The notes under the pieces: generated by a model
What the model was told of the DNA's origin: nothing
Database searches by the model: none
What the model saw: the letters and a program-made list of their open reading frames with translations, nothing else
Assembly: GCA_022825185.1 (NCBI GenBank)
Contig: JAJDYK010000207.1
Location: 1 to 5,036, forward strand
Reading direction: 5' to 3'
Length of the DNA: 5,036 nucleotides
Origin: Candidatus Latescibacterota bacterium
GTDB lineage: Bacteria; Latescibacterota; UBA2968; UBA8231
Program-made: the position numbers and the translations under genes
Shown: positions 1-5,036 of the stretch, piece by piece
How the letters are laid out: every line of letters begins with the position of its first letter
Numbering within the stretch: position 1 is the stretch's first letter

Positions 1-1608
1 GCCGAAGATCTGCCCGGCTACGCCCTCGACGAAGACGATGGGGAAAAACACCGTGATCGTCGTCAGCGTCGAGGCCAACACCGCGGTGCCGACCTCGCGG
101 GTGCCGCGGACGGTGGCTTGGACCAGATCGTCGCCCTCCTCTCGACAGCGGAAGATGCTCTCCAGCACCACGATCGAATTATCGACCAGCATCCCGATTC
201 CGAGGGCCAATCCGCCGAGCGACATGATGTTGAGCGACACGTCGAACATGTACATCGGCGCGAAGGTCGCCATGATCGACACTGGGATCGTCAGGCCGAC
301 GATTAGCGTGTGGACCACGTTGCGCAAGAACACAAAGAGCACGAGTACGGCCATTGTCCCGCCGATGAGCGCATTGATTTGGACTTCTCTGATCGAATTC
401 TTGATGAAACCCGACTGGTCGGATAAAAGCTCCAGCTTGGCTCCCGGGGGCAGGCGGTGGCCGATGAAGTCGGTCATCCGCAAATGCTCCATTGCCTTGC
501 GGGCTTCCTCCTGTTTCTTCGCTTGTAGTTCCTTTTGTTGCTCTTCCTCTTTCTTTGTCGAATCGGCTTTTGCAGTCTCTTGTTTTTTTTCTTCCTCGCT
601 TCGCTTGGCCGTTTCTTGGGCTTCGCGGGTCTTCTGCTCCACGTACGCGCGCTGCTCTGGCAAGCCGAAGAGCGCGTTGCGGACCCTTTCGGCAACGGCG
701 ACGATATTGGCGTCGGCTTCTTTGTAAATCTCGATCTCGACGCTCTCTCGGCCATTGACCCGGGTGATGATCTCGCGGTCCTTATGCGAGCGGCCTACCT
801 CGGCAATATCGCGCAGATACACATCGGCGTCGCCCTGCCGCGCCACGATCAACTCGGCGATCTCCTCGACGGTGGCGAACTCGTTGAGCGTGCGGATGAG
901 ATACTCGACTTGGCCCTCGCGCAAGTTGCCGCCGGGCAAATTGACGTTGTTTTGCGCTAGGCGGTTGTTTATCTGGTTGATGTCTAGGCCCATCACCGCG
1001 ATCTGGCGCTCGTTGAGCGCGACGTGGATTTCCTCTTCCAAGCCGCCCTTGATCTTGACCGCTGCCACCCCGACCAGTGCCTCCAACTCGCGCTTGATAT
1101 CGTGTTCGGCGAGGTAGCGCAGTGCGTAGAGGTCTTGCGGGCCGTGCAGGCCGATGCGCATGATCGGGTCTAGCGAGGGGTCGTAGCGCAGCAGAAGGGG
1201 TTTTTCGGCGTCTTGGGGCAGCCAGACGCGGTCGGCCTTCTCGCGGATTTCTTGGGACATCGCGTTCATGTCGGTGTCCCACTCGAATTCGAGAATGATG
1301 TCCGACTGGCCGGCCTTGGATATGGAGCTGATGTTGACGAGGTGAGGCACAATGCCCAATTCCTGCTCCAAAGGGCGGGAGAGCAGGGTTTCGACTTCCT
1401 CTGGTGCCGTGCCGGGATATTCGGTGCGCACCGTCAGGGTCGGGTAGGAAATGTCGGGCATTAGGTTCAGCGAGAGCCGCTGATAGGAGACCCAGCCGAA
1501 AACGCAGACGGCCAGCACCACCATGAGAATGGCGACTGGCCGCCGGGTTGCAATCGCGAAGCGAGACGTGCTAACGGGCTGCTGCACGGGCCGTTCGGCT
1601 GAGCTCAT
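1..1608 (-). CDS. RND efflux transporter permease (HAE/AcrB-like), N-terminal 536 residues, cut by left edge
   Basis: Inner-membrane permease of a tripartite efflux pump, expected to export hydrophobic or amphiphilic compounds by proton exchange together with the adaptor encoded just upstream. The frame is open from ATG at 1608 to base 1. Visible parts in order: cytoplasmic N-terminus with TM1 at about residues 22-42; the porter opening (NLMPDISYPTLTVRTEYPG, then PEEVETLLSRPLE); docking region about 190-270; second half of PN2 from about 280 (ITRVNGRESVEIEIYKEADA); then TM2 (about 411-429), TM3 (434-454), TM4 (GIGMLVDNSIVVLESI, about 470-485) and the start of TM5 (FFPIVFVEGVAGQIFG). These are family hallmarks. 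D476 matches the first Asp of the AcrB TM4 pair and N477 replaces the second. A charged insert at residues 314-383 is absent from typical members. The family is usually about 1,020-1,060 residues, so roughly half is missing. The start lies 8 bases after the adaptor stop, with a weak AGG that overlaps that stop. The substrate cannot be told. Confidence 0.96.
   Translation of the reverse strand, partial: MSSAERPVQQPVSTSRFAIATRRPVAILMVVLAVCVFGWVSYQRLSLNLMPDISYPTLTVRTEYPGTAPEEVETLLSRPLEQELGIVPHLVNISSISKAGQSDIILEFEWDTDMNAMSQEIREKADRVWLPQDAEKPLLLRYDPSLDPIMRIGLHGPQDLYALRYLAEHDIKRELEALVGVAAVKIKGGLEEEIHVALNERQIAVMGLDINQINNRLAQNNVNLPGGNLREGQVEYLIRTLNEFATVEEIAELIVARQGDADVYLRDIAEVGRSHKDREIITRVNGRESVEIEIYKEADANIVAVAERVRNALFGLPEQRAYVEQKTREAQETAKRSEEEKKQETAKADSTKKEEEQQKELQAKKQEEARKAMEHLRMTDFIGHRLPPGAKLELLSDQSGFIKNSIREVQINALIGGTMAVLVLFVFLRNVVHTLIVGLTIPVSIMATFAPMYMFDVSLNIMSLGGLALGIGMLVDNSIVVLESIFRCREEGDDLVQATVRGTREVGTAVLASTLTTITVFFPIVFVEGVAGQIFG
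460..669 (-). other. Lys/Glu/Gln-rich helical insert in the RND porter domain
   Basis: This stretch encodes residues 314-383 of the permease. In AcrB-type pumps the PN2 helix (here ending RVRNAL) is followed after roughly ten residues by a Pro-Gly turn and the strand leading into TM2 (here LPPGAKLELLSDQSGFIKNS). Here about 60 additional residues intervene. They are dominated by E, K, Q, A and R, for example KRSEEEKKQETAKAD, and contain no Pro or Gly from about residue 320 to 381, which suggests one long charged helix or a coiled coil. The reading frame is intact on both sides, so this is a real in-frame insertion and not a frameshift. The coding strand here is almost pure purine and includes a run of eight A (plus-strand T run at 583-590), unlike the GC-rich flanks. 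Its function is unknown. Confidence 0.85.
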
Positions 1609-1616
1609 GTCGAAGC

Positions 1617-2756
1617 CTAGCCTTGGCTCGCGTCTTCGGCGAGCTCAGCCGAGCCGTCGTCGTCGGAGTTGACTATGCGCACCCGCGTGCGGTCCTTGAG
1701 GCCGTTTTGCCCGACGATTATGATCGGGGTGCCGGATTCGATGCCGGCGAGTGATTCGATAAAATCGGTGTCCTCGAACCCAGGCTGCAATTTGATCCGC
1801 GCGGCCGTGGTGTCCACGACGGCGAACACGAACCGGTCGCCGCCGTCGTACACGATCGCCTGCTTGGGTATCAACACGGCGTCGGTGTGCGTGGCGGTGA
1901 CGATGCGCACCTTGACGAAGAGGCCGGGCCGCAAGTACTCCCAGCGGTCGCGCAAACCCACCGTGACCTTGAAGGTGCCGCTTCTGGGATCGACTATGGG
2001 GCTGATGCGCTTGACCCAGCCGTGGAATTTCTTGTCGGGCAAAAACTCCGAGGTGATGAGGGCCTGCTGGCCGTTGCCGATGGTGGTGAGGTACTGGCCG
2101 GGCGCAAAGACGCGGGCGATTAGGTCGTCGAGCTTGATGAGGTCGTAGAGCTTGCTACTCGGCCCCACCCGAGCGCCGACCTGCACGTGGCGCTCGGTGA
2201 TCACGCCGGAGAATGGCGCGATGACTTCTGCGTATTCTAACTCTAGGCGGGCGCGCTCTAGCCGGAGACGGGCTTGTTCAAAATTGTATTTGTTGGTCTC
2301 AAACTCTTGGTCGCTGATGAGGTTGCGCTCAAACATGGCCTCGGTGCGCTTAAAGGCGGTTTGCTGATAGTGATAGTTGGCTTGAGCTTCCTCAACGGCG
2401 ATGCGCAACTGCTTGTCTTCGATGCTGAGGAGGGTGTCGCCCACTTCGACGCGGTCGCCCTCCTCGACTCTGAGCTGTTTGACGAGGCCGCTGATTTGGG
2501 GATAAATCTCGACGGCCGCCTCGGTTTCGATGGTCGAGTTGAAGACCAGATGGGCGGAAATTTCGCCCGTGTGGGCGAGGGCGACTTCGACGGGTATTGC
2601 TTCTATGGGCTTGGAGAGGCTATCGGCGGCCGTGCTGTCGGCTTGGGCCGCTGAGTCGTCTGCGCCGTCCCCTTCGTCTTGTCCGCCCACTTGCACGCTG
2701 CAAGCCCCCAAAGCTGCCGCCAACAATAATACGCCTGCCCTGTGCCATGCGTTCAA
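1617..2756 (-). CDS. Efflux RND transporter periplasmic adaptor subunit (membrane fusion lipoprotein)
   Basis: Adaptor of the tripartite pump, bridging the RND permease to an outer-membrane channel. I place the start at TTG 2756, giving 379 residues: it produces a compact lipoprotein signal (MNAWHRAGVLLLAAALGACS, lipidated Cys19) and has GGAG ten bases upstream. An in-frame ATG at 2846 would put over 30 polar residues before the hydrophobic core and run into the divergent promoter region. Domain order: acidic Ser/Ala/Asp linker about 21-48; first lipoyl half about 80-114 (EIYPQISGLVKQLRVEEGD); alpha-hairpin about 115-172; second lipoyl half about 173-205 (VIAPFSGVITERHVQVGARV); beta-barrel about 210-288 (SGTFKVTVGL, LRPGLFVKVRI); membrane-proximal domain about 290-362; acidic tail. 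Its length is usual for the family. It is cotranscribed with the permease. No TolC-like gene is visible; it may lie beyond the left edge. Confidence 0.95.
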   Translation of the reverse strand: MNAWHRAGVLLLAAALGACSVQVGGQDEGDGADDSAAQADSTAADSLSKPIEAIPVEVALAHTGEISAHLVFNSTIETEAAVEIYPQISGLVKQLRVEEGDRVEVGDTLLSIEDKQLRIAVEEAQANYHYQQTAFKRTEAMFERNLISDQEFETNKYNFEQARLRLERARLELEYAEVIAPFSGVITERHVQVGARVGPSSKLYDLIKLDDLIARVFAPGQYLTTIGNGQQALITSEFLPDKKFHGWVKRISPIVDPRSGTFKVTVGLRDRWEYLRPGLFVKVRIVTATHTDAVLIPKQAIVYDGGDRFVFAVVDTTAARIKLQPGFEDTDFIESLAGIESGTPIIIVGQNGLKDRTRVRIVNSDDDGSAELAEDASQG

Positions 2757-2766
2757 AATCGTCTTT

Positions 2767-2770
2767 CTCC
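2767..2770 (-). promoter_or_regulatory. Ribosome binding site that decides the TTG start of the adaptor gene
   Basis: On the minus strand GGAG (within CCCGGAGAAAGACGATT) lies ten bases before TTG at 2756. The spacing is slightly long, but this is the only good Shine-Dalgarno match near the lipoprotein signal, and it supports the TTG start over the upstream ATG at 2846. Confidence 0.6.
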
Positions 2771-2819
2771 GGGTTTTGTGGGCTTGTAGGTGGCGAAAGT
2801 AGTGCGTTACCTTATTGTA

Positions 2820-2825
2820 TATAAT
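2820..2825 (+). promoter_or_regulatory. Candidate -10 element for the rhodanese-siroheme operon
   Basis: A perfect TATAAT sits 42 bases before the GTG start, preceded by TGTA, close to but not exactly an extended -10. No TTGACA-like box is found at 15-19 bases upstream, so either an activator is needed or recognition relies on the -10. It physically overlaps the candidate promoter of the opposite operon. Confidence 0.4.
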
Positions 2826-2852
2826 CCAACTCTGCAAAGCGGACATTGTCAA
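2824..2852 (-). promoter_or_regulatory. Candidate sigma70-type promoter of the efflux operon
   Basis: On the minus strand a perfect TTGACA box (2852-2847) is followed after 17 bases by TTGGAT (2829-2824), a poor -10 match. The AT-rich stretch just downstream, TTATATACAAT, may be melted instead. Transcription would start near 2817, leaving a leader of about 60 bases before the TTG start. The only other evidence is position: this is the sole intergenic space upstream of the operon. Confidence 0.35.
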
Positions 2853-2857
2853 ATGAA

Positions 2858-2863
2858 GGGAGG
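2858..2863 (+). promoter_or_regulatory. Ribosome binding site of the rhodanese gene (GGGAGG)
   Basis: GGGAGG stands four bases before GTG at 2868 and lies inside the first codons of any protein started at ATG 2853. It therefore favours the GTG as the true start. The spacing is a little short but workable, with the AAGGG part also able to pair. Confidence 0.6.
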
Positions 2864-2867
2864 CATC

Positions 2868-3290
2868 GTGAGCTATCAAAACGTCAGTCCCAGTGAGGCG
2901 AAGGAACTGCTTGAAGGCGACGCGGGCGCGGTTTATATCGACGTCCGCTCCATCCCCGAATACGAGGGCGGCCATCCGGCTGGCGCGTTCAACATCCCCA
3001 TCATGCAACGCCACGCCGTGGGCATGGTTCCCAACCTCGATTTCGTCCAGGTCGTTCAAGCCCATTTTGCCGCGGACGCCAAGCTGCTCGTCGGCTGTCA
3101 GTCGGGTGCGCGCTCCATGCGCGCTTGTGAAGCGCTCGTCGCTGCTGGCTTTACGGATGTGGCCAATGTCACCGCTGGCTTTGGCGGGTCGCGCACTGAG
3201 TGCGGCTGGCAGGCTCTCGGCTTTCCGGTCGAATCTGGTGCCAGCGACAACAAGGGCTACGCGGCCCTAAGCGGCGATTCGGGCGCGTGA
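2868..3290 (+). CDS. Single-domain rhodanese-like sulfurtransferase
   Basis: Cytoplasmic sulfurtransferase that would carry sulfane sulfur as a persulfide on Cys77. From the GTG start the protein has 140 residues, normal for a one-domain rhodanese. Visible motifs: N-terminal MSYQNVSPSEAKELL; the CH2A-like segment VYIDVRSIPEYEGGHPAGA (about 22-40) followed by FNIP; active-site loop CQSGARS at 77-83 after the strand AKLLVG; and the C-terminal CH2B-like segment GFTDVANVTAGFGG (94-107). The six-residue loop after the Cys is the single-rhodanese type, not the seven-residue Cdc25/arsenate type. A tail of about 20 residues with no motif follows GFPVE. The start is GTG rather than ATG 2853 because GGGAGG lies between them. 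Its stop overlaps the start of the siroheme gene by four bases, linking it to that pathway. The sulfur donor and acceptor are unknown. Confidence 0.93.
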   Translation: MSYQNVSPSEAKELLEGDAGAVYIDVRSIPEYEGGHPAGAFNIPIMQRHAVGMVPNLDFVQVVQAHFAADAKLLVGCQSGARSMRACEALVAAGFTDVANVTAGFGGSRTECGWQALGFPVESGASDNKGYAALSGDSGA

Positions 3291-3982
3291 GCGAGTTGCT
3301 CAATCCCTATTTTCAGGTGGGGCTCGACGTGATGGAGCAGCCCTGCTTGGTCATCGGCGGGGGACGCGAGGCCGAGGACAAGGCCGGTCGCTTGCTAGCC
3401 GCGGGTGCGCGGTTGACGGTGGTAAGTCCAAGCGCGACGCCCGCGCTCGTCGAATGGGCTGCGGCTGGTCGCCTTACCCATCACCCGCGTTGCTTTGCGG
3501 AGTCTGATCTCGATGACGTGTTCTTGGTGTTGAACACCGTGCGCGACAATGCGCTGACGGCGCGGGTGTACGAACTCGCCACGGCGCGCAAGGCCCTGAT
3601 CAACTCCTACGACAATCCGACTTATTCCAACATTGGCATGGTGGCCTTGGTGCATCCGGGCCACTTGCGGCTGAGCATCTCCACCTCTAACGCTAGCCCT
3701 GCACTATCCAGCCGCTTGCGACAAGATTTCGAAGAGATTTTTGACGGGGAATTTGCTGCGTATCTCGACTTCTTGGCTGAGGTGCGCCAGCGGGTGCGCG
3801 CCAAAGTAGAAGACCGCGAGACGCGCTTTGCTCTGCTGCGCTCTTTGGTCAGCGGCTTCCGCTTGGAAGGGACGCTGCGCTATCCAGCCGACTGGAAGCG
3901 GCACGTAGAAGCGCTGCTGACGTGTGAGTTGGAGTTTTGTGGGACGGAGGAGCAGTGTGCGGATTGTCCGTTGGGGAGTTGA
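3287..3982 (+). CDS. Precorrin-2 dehydrogenase / sirohydrochlorin ferrochelatase-type protein (SirC/Met8/CysG N-terminal-like)
   Basis: NAD-dependent oxidation of precorrin-2 to sirohydrochlorin, in some relatives also iron insertion to make siroheme. GTG at 3287 gives 231 residues; the preceding rhodanese stop overlaps it as GTGA. No Shine-Dalgarno is evident, so translation probably depends on coupling. Visible: NPYFQVGLDV start; Rossmann loop VIGGGREAEDKAGRLLAAGA (22-41) and VVSPSA; then DDVFLVLNTVRD (76-87); INSYDNP (105-111), whose Asp109 aligns by eye with the catalytic Asp of CysG (Asp104); LRLSISTSNASPALSSRLRQ (127-146), the family's small-residue-rich phosphate or product loop; and a helical dimerisation region. 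No methyltransferase domain follows, so uroporphyrinogen methylation must be encoded elsewhere. The tail has Cys213, 218, 224 and 227 (CX4CX5CX2C), not typical of the family. Whether it also chelates iron cannot be decided from sequence. Confidence 0.92.
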   Translation: MSELLNPYFQVGLDVMEQPCLVIGGGREAEDKAGRLLAAGARLTVVSPSATPALVEWAAAGRLTHHPRCFAESDLDDVFLVLNTVRDNALTARVYELATARKALINSYDNPTYSNIGMVALVHPGHLRLSISTSNASPALSSRLRQDFEEIFDGEFAAYLDFLAEVRQRVRAKVEDRETRFALLRSLVSGFRLEGTLRYPADWKRHVEALLTCELEFCGTEEQCADCPLGS

Positions 3983-4016
3983 GTTGGGAAGATCCTATGG
4001 CTGGGCTAAAAAGCCG
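3983..4016. other. Convergent intergenic gap without a convincing terminator
   Basis: Only 34 bases separate the stop of the siroheme gene from the stop of the opposing HAD gene. The only symmetry is GGCT-AAAA-AGCC (4004-4015), a four-pair stem too weak for an intrinsic terminator and without a U tract on either strand. Termination here is either factor-dependent or the transcripts overlap. Confidence 0.5.
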
Positions 4017-4655
4017 TCAGTGCAACCTCTCCACCTCGTCCACCACCTCTCGCACTGATCCTAGCACTTTGTACGCAGGCGAAAAATCGCCGTGTTGTGA
4101 CAACTCATTCGGCACAACCAGCACGCGCAACCCAGCCTTTGCGGCGGCGGCGCATCCCCGCTCAGAATCTTCTACGACAACACAAGTCTCAGGCTCTAAC
4201 CCATGCAGGCGCATGGCCGTCAAATACGCATCGGGATGGGGCTTTGCTTGTTTGTAGTCTTCCCGTGCGACGACAAACTCGAAAAACTGGAGTAGATTCG
4301 TCTGGGCGTGAATGATGTCAAAGTGATCTTTCCGCGACCCCGTCACCACCCCCATAAGCACGCGCCCGTGTAATGTCCTGAGCGTCTCTACGACCCCATC
4401 CAAAACCCGCACGCGCTTCCGCAACAACGCACTGTAGCGCGCATTGCGCTGCAAGCGCAATTGATCAATTAATTCAGCATCTTGGTTGGGCAATAGGTCG
4501 AATACACTTTGCCCCTTTTGCAACGACTGCTCAACAAAATCCTCTTGCGTCAGTTCAACACCCTGCGTCGCCATGATCTCCTGCCCCGCTTGAAAATACA
4601 GCCCCTCGGTATCCACCAGCACGCCATCGTTATCCCACAAAATTGCGCGAATCAC
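4017..4655 (-). CDS. HAD-superfamily hydrolase, beta-phosphoglucomutase/phosphatase-like (subfamily IA)
   Basis: Cytoplasmic phosphatase or phosphomutase acting on a small phosphorylated metabolite; the substrate cannot be predicted. The protein has 212 residues, the usual size. All four HAD motifs are present: motif I WDNDGVLVDTE with nucleophile Asp8 and acid/base Asp10; motif II VVTGS (Thr105 or Ser107 region); motif III Lys138 in KQAKPHPDAY; motif IV VVVEDSERG with Glu162-Asp163 for magnesium. Residues about 16-85 form a helical cap of the C1 type. The DGVLVDTE and KPHPDAYL forms resemble PGM-B and CbbY-like members, but that label is only by resemblance. The start is GTG at 4655, with GAGG five bases upstream. 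It follows the gene at the right edge by 33 bases on the same strand, so the two may be cotranscribed. The sequence looks less GC-rich than the efflux and siroheme genes. Confidence 0.92.
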   Translation of the reverse strand: MIRAILWDNDGVLVDTEGLYFQAGQEIMATQGVELTQEDFVEQSLQKGQSVFDLLPNQDAELIDQLRLQRNARYSALLRKRVRVLDGVVETLRTLHGRVLMGVVTGSRKDHFDIIHAQTNLLQFFEFVVAREDYKQAKPHPDAYLTAMRLHGLEPETCVVVEDSERGCAAAAKAGLRVLVVPNELSQHGDFSPAYKVLGSVREVVDEVERLH

Positions 4656-4688
4656 AAGTTCCTCTTCTTCAACATCAAAAGTGTGTGT

Positions 4689-5036
4689 TTAACGCATAAC
4701 TGCGATTTTGTCCCTTATTAGCAGGGTGCCTTCGGGGGAGTGGATTGTGTAGATATAGACGCCGTTGCCGACCGGTATATTGGCGTGGTTGAGCCCGTTC
4801 CACAGCACCTCATTGGCCACGGCCCCCAAGCGCCGTTGCGCGTTGTCGTCTTCAATTACTTCCCACACTAGATCGCCGGCCGGGCCAAAGACCTGCACCG
4901 AGGATTTGAGGGGTACGCCGCTGAAGCGGAGCACGCTGCCGTTGCCGATGCGGAAGGGATTGGGAAAGACCGCAATTTTCGACTGCGGCACTAGGCGCAG
5001 GCGCTGGAAGACGCGGTTGTCGGCCTCGTTGACCTC
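4689..5036 (-). CDS. C-terminal end of a probable secreted/surface protein with FlgD-like or T9SS-type C-terminal domain (partial)
   Basis: The frame is open from the right edge to TAA at 4689, giving the last 115 residues of a longer protein. A GTG at 4991 is an internal codon, since the frame continues upstream (RVFQRLRLVPQ before it). The visible part is one small beta-sandwich: the entry motif AVFPNPFRIGNG (22-33), then VLRFSGVPLKSSVQVFGPAG (35-54), the WNGLN turn (79-83), GNGVYIYTI (90-98) and a closing strand with a short basic end (IRDKIAVMR). The pattern PNPF ... V.V....G ... W.G.N ... GVY.Y ... is that of FlgD Ig-like and type IX secretion C-terminal domains, which end many extracellular enzymes and adhesins in the FCB group. 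Whether it is a secretion signal or only a structural cap is undecided. The main function lies outside the window. Confidence 0.85.
   Translation of the reverse strand, partial: EVNEADNRVFQRLRLVPQSKIAVFPNPFRIGNGSVLRFSGVPLKSSVQVFGPAGDLVWEVIEDDNAQRRLGAVANEVLWNGLNHANIPVGNGVYIYTIHSPEGTLLIRDKIAVMR

Noticed and set aside
583..590. Run of eight T (A on the coding strand) in the RND insert as a programmed frameshift site
   Set aside because: It contains an A AAA AAA heptamer in frame, but the zero frame continues as a well-matched permease on both sides and no stimulatory structure is apparent. It is better seen as a by-product of Glu/Lys codons and a possible spot for sequencing slippage.
38..1464. 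Several plus- and minus-strand open frames of 60-230 codons between 38 and 1464
   Set aside because: They overlap the RND permease, which is open across the whole stretch in one minus-strand frame and matches its family throughout. The others are out-of-frame shadows with low-complexity Ser/Arg-rich translations.
2790..2867. Upstream ATG codons (2790 and 2853) for the rhodanese
   Set aside because: The 2790 start precedes the TATAAT box, and the 2853 start would place the GGGAGG ribosome site inside the gene. GTG at 2868 gives a family-like N-terminus.
2757..3065. N-terminal extension of the adaptor frame to 3065 (103 more residues)
   Set aside because: It lies antisense to the rhodanese gene and over the promoter region, and would bury the lipoprotein signal more than 100 residues inside the protein.
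3200..3286. Upstream ATG at 3200 for the siroheme-type gene
   Set aside because: The added residues would be an out-of-frame reading of the rhodanese C-terminus with no family similarity. GTG at 3287 gives the usual N-terminus and a 4-base coupling overlap.
4004..4015. GGCT-AAAA-AGCC symmetry as a bidirectional terminator
   Set aside because: A stem of four pairs with no following T run on either strand is too weak.
4509..4721. Plus-strand 70-codon frame over the start of the HAD gene
   Set aside because: It is antisense to the well-supported HAD gene and the end of the right-edge gene, with no ribosome site or recognisable domain.

Overview
The window is a bacterial chromosomal segment, GC-rich and densely coding, holding six genes in four transcription blocks and no RNA gene, mobile element, CRISPR array or long repeat. 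The gene cut by the right edge ends in a FlgD-like / type IX-type C-terminal beta domain, and the efflux pair has the lipoprotein-adaptor plus HAE-type RND arrangement of Gram-negatives. Together these suggest a bacterium of the FCB group or a neighbouring candidate phylum (Latescibacterota- or Gemmatimonadota-like). This placement is an inference from domain style, not a phylogeny.

Left part, minus strand (about 1-2756): a two-gene efflux operon read right to left. A periplasmic adaptor lipoprotein comes first (TTG start at 2756, stop at 1617). Eight bases later comes the RND permease (start 1608), which runs off the left edge with 536 residues visible. The permease carries a highly charged Lys/Glu/Gln-rich helical insert of about 60-70 residues in its porter domain, the most unusual thing in the window.

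Middle, plus strand (2868-3982): a divergently transcribed pair, a single-domain rhodanese followed with a 4-base GTGA overlap by a precorrin-2 dehydrogenase / sirohydrochlorin ferrochelatase-type protein. The overlap implies translational coupling. The pair points to sulfur handling linked to siroheme or a related modified tetrapyrrole. The second protein ends in a four-cysteine tail. The 111-base gap between the efflux operon and this pair (2757-2867) must hold both promoters.

Right part, minus strand (4017-5036): the C-terminal end of a probably secreted or surface protein, followed 33 bases downstream by a HAD-superfamily phosphatase/phosphomutase. Its stop faces the siroheme gene across a 34-base convergent gap.

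Most of the window is ordinary core or accessory metabolism. I found no evidence for a wholly new system; the points worth following are the RND insert, the cysteine tail on the siroheme enzyme, and the compact divergent control region.
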